Assembly: GCA_024516035.1 (NCBI GenBank)
Contig: CM044961.1
Span: 10,680,094-10,744,093, forward strand
Origin: Bactericera cockerelli
Taxonomy: Eukaryota > Arthropoda > Insecta > Hemiptera > Triozidae
Direction: 5' to 3'
DNA: 64,000 bases
The position numbers and the translations under genes were made by a program. Of this stretch, positions 60,748 to 64,000 are shown one piece after another; position 1 is the stretch's first letter, and the number at the start of each line of letters is the position of its first letter. A model generated the notes under the pieces. It made no database searches, was not told where the DNA came from, and saw only the letters and a list, made by a program, of their open reading frames with translations.

Positions 60748-62650
60748 CTAAGATAAAAATTGGACAGAAAAAGGAACAAAAATTCTGATTTGATTTTAAA
60801 AATTAACAGATAATTTTGTTTTATAACAAAACATGTAAATATTCTATGTATAATTAATATAATTTATTATCCAATGAAATTGAATAATTTGCCAGATTTT
60901 GCTTCCATGCCCTAGCGCTTGATTTGATATCTTATTTAACATCCCTTTCATCTGCTAAGGTCATAGCGAGACAAAGGTATAATATCGTAATGCTTGATTG
61001 AGTGGTCACTTAAACACTATGTGTCTAATGTGTCATTCAATCTTGCAAGTAGCCCACTTCTCTTAGAAGCCCTTCAAAGCTTAGGAAAAGTACCTTTGTA
61101 TAAATGTTTCTTTATAAAGAAAATAAATAAATAAACTATTAATAAAAAATAAACTATTAAAAAAACTAGTAAACGTCCATTCACTTACCTTTATTGGAAG
61201 GAGTCTTCTGGCTGGAAGATGAATCGCCCACGGCGGGCGACAGAAGTGGTGCCGCGGGTTTTTCAGAGAGGAGCGTCGTGGGTGCCTTTGCAATGCCTAT
61301 TCCGGCCGCCCGGCCCGAGATGCCACTCATAGCCCCGGCCGAGAGGGCCACCATGGATTGCATCTTGCGCTGCTTGGCCTCTGACTTCTTCTGCATGTCA
61401 TAGGCCACTTTGTAGATGCCTCCGTAGAGGATGAAGAGGACGATGAGTGTGGTCCAGTAGTAGCCGATGATAAGAGCTGGGGGCAGAGAAATGTAATTTA
61501 GTTCAGTTATGGTAAGTCTGCGGTCAGTAAATTACCTGTATTGATTACTGGATCCTTGCAATTTATCTGAATGAATGATTTTATTTGTGGTAAAGCACAA
61601 GGCCTCTTCACAATTTTTGTGGGTAGCGCAGCATTACTAAGAGCCTCCTTCACATTTCGAATTATTCTATTATATTAATTTCTTTTTACTCTGGTAATAC
61701 CGCCACTGGTCGTTACTCATACAAGTAACTACTCATTTTTCCTCACGAGGTATGAGTGGACCCCGAAAATCCAAGTACAGAGCAGAAAAATTCGTGCCCC
61801 GCTGGGGATCGAACCCAGGTCACCGTGCGTGCAATGCCTAGCGCGCTAACTCACTCTGCCACGGTGACTACTTCCTTGCAATTTATCTGTATTGAACACT
61901 GGATCCTTGCAATTTACCTGTATTGAACACTGGATCTGTGTAATTTACCTGTATTGAACACTGAATCCGTGCAATTTACCTGTATTGAACACTGGATCCT
62001 TGCAATTTACCTGTATTGAACACTGAATCCTTGCAATTTACCTGTATTGAACACTGGATCCTTGCAATTTATCTGTATTGAACACTGGATCCTTGCAATT
62101 CACCTGTATTGAACACTGGATCCTTGCAATTTACCTGTACTGAACACTGGATCTTTGCAATTTACCTGTATTGAACACAGGATCCTTGCAATTTACCTGC
62201 AATGAACATTGAATCCTTGCAATTTACCTGTATTGAACACTGGATCCTTGCAATTTACCTGTATTGAAGACTGGATCCTTGCAATTTACCGGTATTGAAC
62301 ACTTTTTTTTTAAAAAAAAGGTAAGTGTGCCCCGAAACCGCTTTCGCATTACTTCAGGGCACTTACCTTTACATCCATGCCATTCCAGAAACGGAAAATT
62401 TCGGTCAGAAATTTCCGCTCCGGCCGGGATTCGAACCCGCAACCTCTGGGTCAGTAACCAATGCTCTTAACTACTGAGCCACGGAGGCTCCTTGCAATTT
62501 ACCTGTATTGAACACTGGATCCTTGAGAAACTGCACGGCACATTCCCCCGGCAGAAGGTCTCGGAACCCGATGAAATGTTCCCACCCGAATATGCTGATG
62601 AAGAAGAGTAGCATGGGAATCAGCCAGGTGATCCCCACCATCCACATCAC
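59231..62650 (-). CDS. Muscarinic acetylcholine receptor (invertebrate, B/GAR-2-like), 3' exons
   Basis: Join on the minus strand 62650-62503, 61476-61189, 60747-59231; further 5' exons lie right of the window. GT-AG, phases 1 and 1. The product is a class A G-protein-coupled receptor of the plasma membrane that binds acetylcholine. Seen: TM4 ([20 protein letters not shown]), ECL2 ([20 protein letters not shown], with the conserved Cys), TM5 ([20 protein letters not shown]), and a long Ser/Thr-rich loop 3 of roughly 500 residues. Then TM6 ([20 protein letters not shown]), TM7 ([20 protein letters not shown], an NPxxY variant) and a short tail ending HMT. The loop sequence [20 protein letters not shown] is typical of arthropod muscarinic receptors. 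Subtype from memory of the family: nearer B/GAR-2 than A. No frameshifts. Confidence 0.87.
61189..61476 (-). CDS. Muscarinic receptor exon (TM5 and start of loop 3)
   Basis: CT completes Ala; [57 protein letters not shown]. Donor GTAAGT. Confidence 0.92.
61592..61872 (-). repeat. tRNA-derived SINE family B, full length
   Basis: Antisense copy of 13250-13555, closely similar: CACAATTTTTGTGGGTAGCG ... GGGATCGAACCCAGGTCACC ... TCTGCCACGGTGACTA. Confidence 0.87.
61873..62510 (-). repeat. 31-bp tandem array duplicating a 5' splice donor, split by a SINE
   Basis: About 14 units of TCCTTGCAATTTACCTGTAT plus TGAACACTGGA. On the gene strand each has CAATACAG followed by GTAAATTGC, the end and donor of the receptor exon 62650-62503. 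A family F SINE sits at 62304-62490, between the distal units and the exon. Confidence 0.95.
62304..62490 (-). repeat. SINE family F inserted in the array
   Basis: Antisense; T/A run then AGGTAAGTGTGCCCCGAAAC ... CGGGATTCGAACCCGCAACC ... CTGAGCCACGGAGGC. Confidence 0.88.
62503..62650 (-). CDS. Muscarinic receptor exon (TM4 and extracellular loop 2)
   Basis: 49 codons plus one base, [20 protein letters not shown] to [11 protein letters not shown]. Acceptor CCCCTCAG, donor GTAAAT, a weak donor that is repeated in the array. Confidence 0.92.
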
Positions 62651-62689
62651 CTGAGGGGAGACGAAAGATAATCAACATGGAACATAACT

Positions 62690-62848
62690 TTTTTTTTTAA
62701 AGGTAAGTGTGCCTCGGAACCGCTTTTGCATTACTTCAGGGCACTTTACCTCATGGAACATAACTTTTTTGTTGTTGAGGTAAGTGTGCCTCGGAACCGC
62801 TTTCGCATTACTTCAGGGCACTTTACCTTTACATCCATGTCATTCTGG
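62690..62848 (-). repeat. Two SINE family F 3' fragments in tandem
   Basis: GGTAAGTGTGCCTCGGAACC occurs twice (62702 and 62780), each with ATTACTTCAGGGCACTTTAC. Confidence 0.75.
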
Positions 62849-63034
62849 AACATAACTTGCCATCGTATGTGAAGGGATACACACAATTTTCTGGTGAAAG
62901 AAATTTTATAGGACTGTAGACGTAGACACCTACAGGTTGTCTCATTTTAAGCGCACTAGGTTGATCCATTTAAAATGTTAAAGTTGACCTTGAAATAACC
63001 TTAAAGAACAACTTTGAATGATCTGCAAAGGTCA

Positions 63035-63730
63035 TCATTACATTTATTTATTTAATTTACGGGGTTTACCCATTTAAACAGTTTCCCTAACAAAAATAAA
63101 AATAAAATTAAGGCTAAGATTAAATTAAATTTAAAGGATAGTGGACTTTCATTGTCCAGAAAAAGTCAAAGCTTATGGAATAATATTAAAGTCTAAGACC
63201 TAAGCCGAGTCTCTCCCATGGTGCAACGAACAAAGTTGTTTTAGTCTCAACTTCATCCCATCAACAGAATCAGCAAATAGGTCAAAATTGTTAGGTGGAT
63301 TACTGATTACGTTTGCAAGATTTTTCATTCTGTTGATAGGATTGTTGTTACCAATATTAGTTTTATATGTATCTAATTCAAAAATGTCTGTATTTCGTGT
63401 ACATCTGCTTCTGACTCGTAGATCAAGTAATGAGAGGAGTTCAGAGCAATCTATTTTACCCTGTATGATTTTTAGAAGCACTATAATGTCGGTAACGTCT
63501 CTTCTATGTTTTAAGTCTCTAAGACTGTTCCCTACATGTTCCCTTTTGAGCTATGAAAATGATCTCGGAATAGATTTTTTGTATTTTCAACAGAGGCCGA
63601 GTGATGCACATGAAATGAGACTGTATAGAAATAGAGGAGAAACTTTTTTTTTTATCCACAAAACGAGATGCTATTTTGGGTATAGATCGAACTCTAGTTA
63701 AGAACTGAAAAACCCTTTTCTGCATGGGAA
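63035..63730 (-). mobile_element. LINE 3' fragment (antisense), decayed
   Basis: Two adjoining frames (63725-63519 and 63481-63200): IQGKIDCSELLSLLDLRVRS resembles the RT C-terminus at 39269 ([16 protein letters not shown]). The tail ACGGGGTTTACCCATTTAAA matches the CGGTAAACCC tail at 39910. Confidence 0.7.
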
Positions 63731-64000
63731 ATAAGGAAGTTCTTCATATAAGATGGCCAGAGAGCATTAAGAGTTCTTTATCTATTTATTGTCTTTAAAT
63801 CTATGATTTGGGGAGGATCTTTGTTATGAATTCAGTAACTATTAGATTGATGTTAAAATGATGAAATTCAACCCTATACAAGGCCTCATTTTGCCCATAC
63901 CTTGTTGGGTCTATATTTTCCATACTGTTTCCAGTGTTGCAGGTAACAAAGCTTCCATCCTTCCTTGACTTCTTCTAGTCTTGTCAATAATGATGTCCTT

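Noticed and set aside
63897..64000. Possible extra receptor exon at the right edge (minus strand)
   Set aside because: An open stretch with a GTATGG donor-like end exists, but its residues do not resemble the TM1-TM3 part of muscarinic receptors; left unassigned.

Overview
The window is animal nuclear DNA, most likely from an arthropod and probably an insect. It has AT-rich introns, GC-rich exons with GT-AG junctions, and a very dense, diverse load of transposons and SINEs. The species cannot be named from sequence alone.

Four host genes are visible. (1) Plus strand, about 397-16953: the C-terminal half of an SLC16-type monocarboxylate transporter in four exons; its 5' part lies left of the window. 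(2) Minus strand, 30209-20818: a guanine deaminase in seven exons with all expected metal-binding motifs. (3) Plus strand, 35604-44826: a short FACIT-like collagen with a thrombospondin N-terminal-like (TSPN) domain followed by Gly-X-Y repeats. The first exon, with the signal peptide, was not found. (4) Minus strand, 62650-59231: the 3' half of an invertebrate muscarinic acetylcholine receptor, from TM4 to the C-terminus.

The mobile fraction includes a nearly intact Ty3/gypsy LTR retrotransposon (2140-6111, TSD GTTGC) whose leader looks self-primed, and hAT elements with 8-bp TSDs. It also has a piggyBac-like remnant, two Helitron ends, several foldback MITEs with TA or TTAA target sites, LINE 3' ends, at least six tRNA-derived SINE families, and a 5S-rRNA-derived SINE that shares its body with a tRNA-headed family.

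The most unusual pattern is a set of minisatellite arrays whose repeat unit begins exactly on a gene edge. Units span 3' splice acceptors (12 kb, 27 kb, 29 kb), 5' splice donors (0.5 kb, 62 kb) and stop codons (16.9 kb, 20.8 kb). One array, 93 bp = 31 codons, gives three in-frame tandem acceptors in guanine deaminase. In the collagen gene, four exons each carry one frame-breaking indel in a G or C homopolymer; correcting each one restores Gly-X-Y and intron phase. No operons, CRISPR arrays or bona fide rRNA or tRNA genes are present. No wholly new enzymatic system is visible; the exon-edge arrays and the two-headed SINE are the leading novelty candidates.
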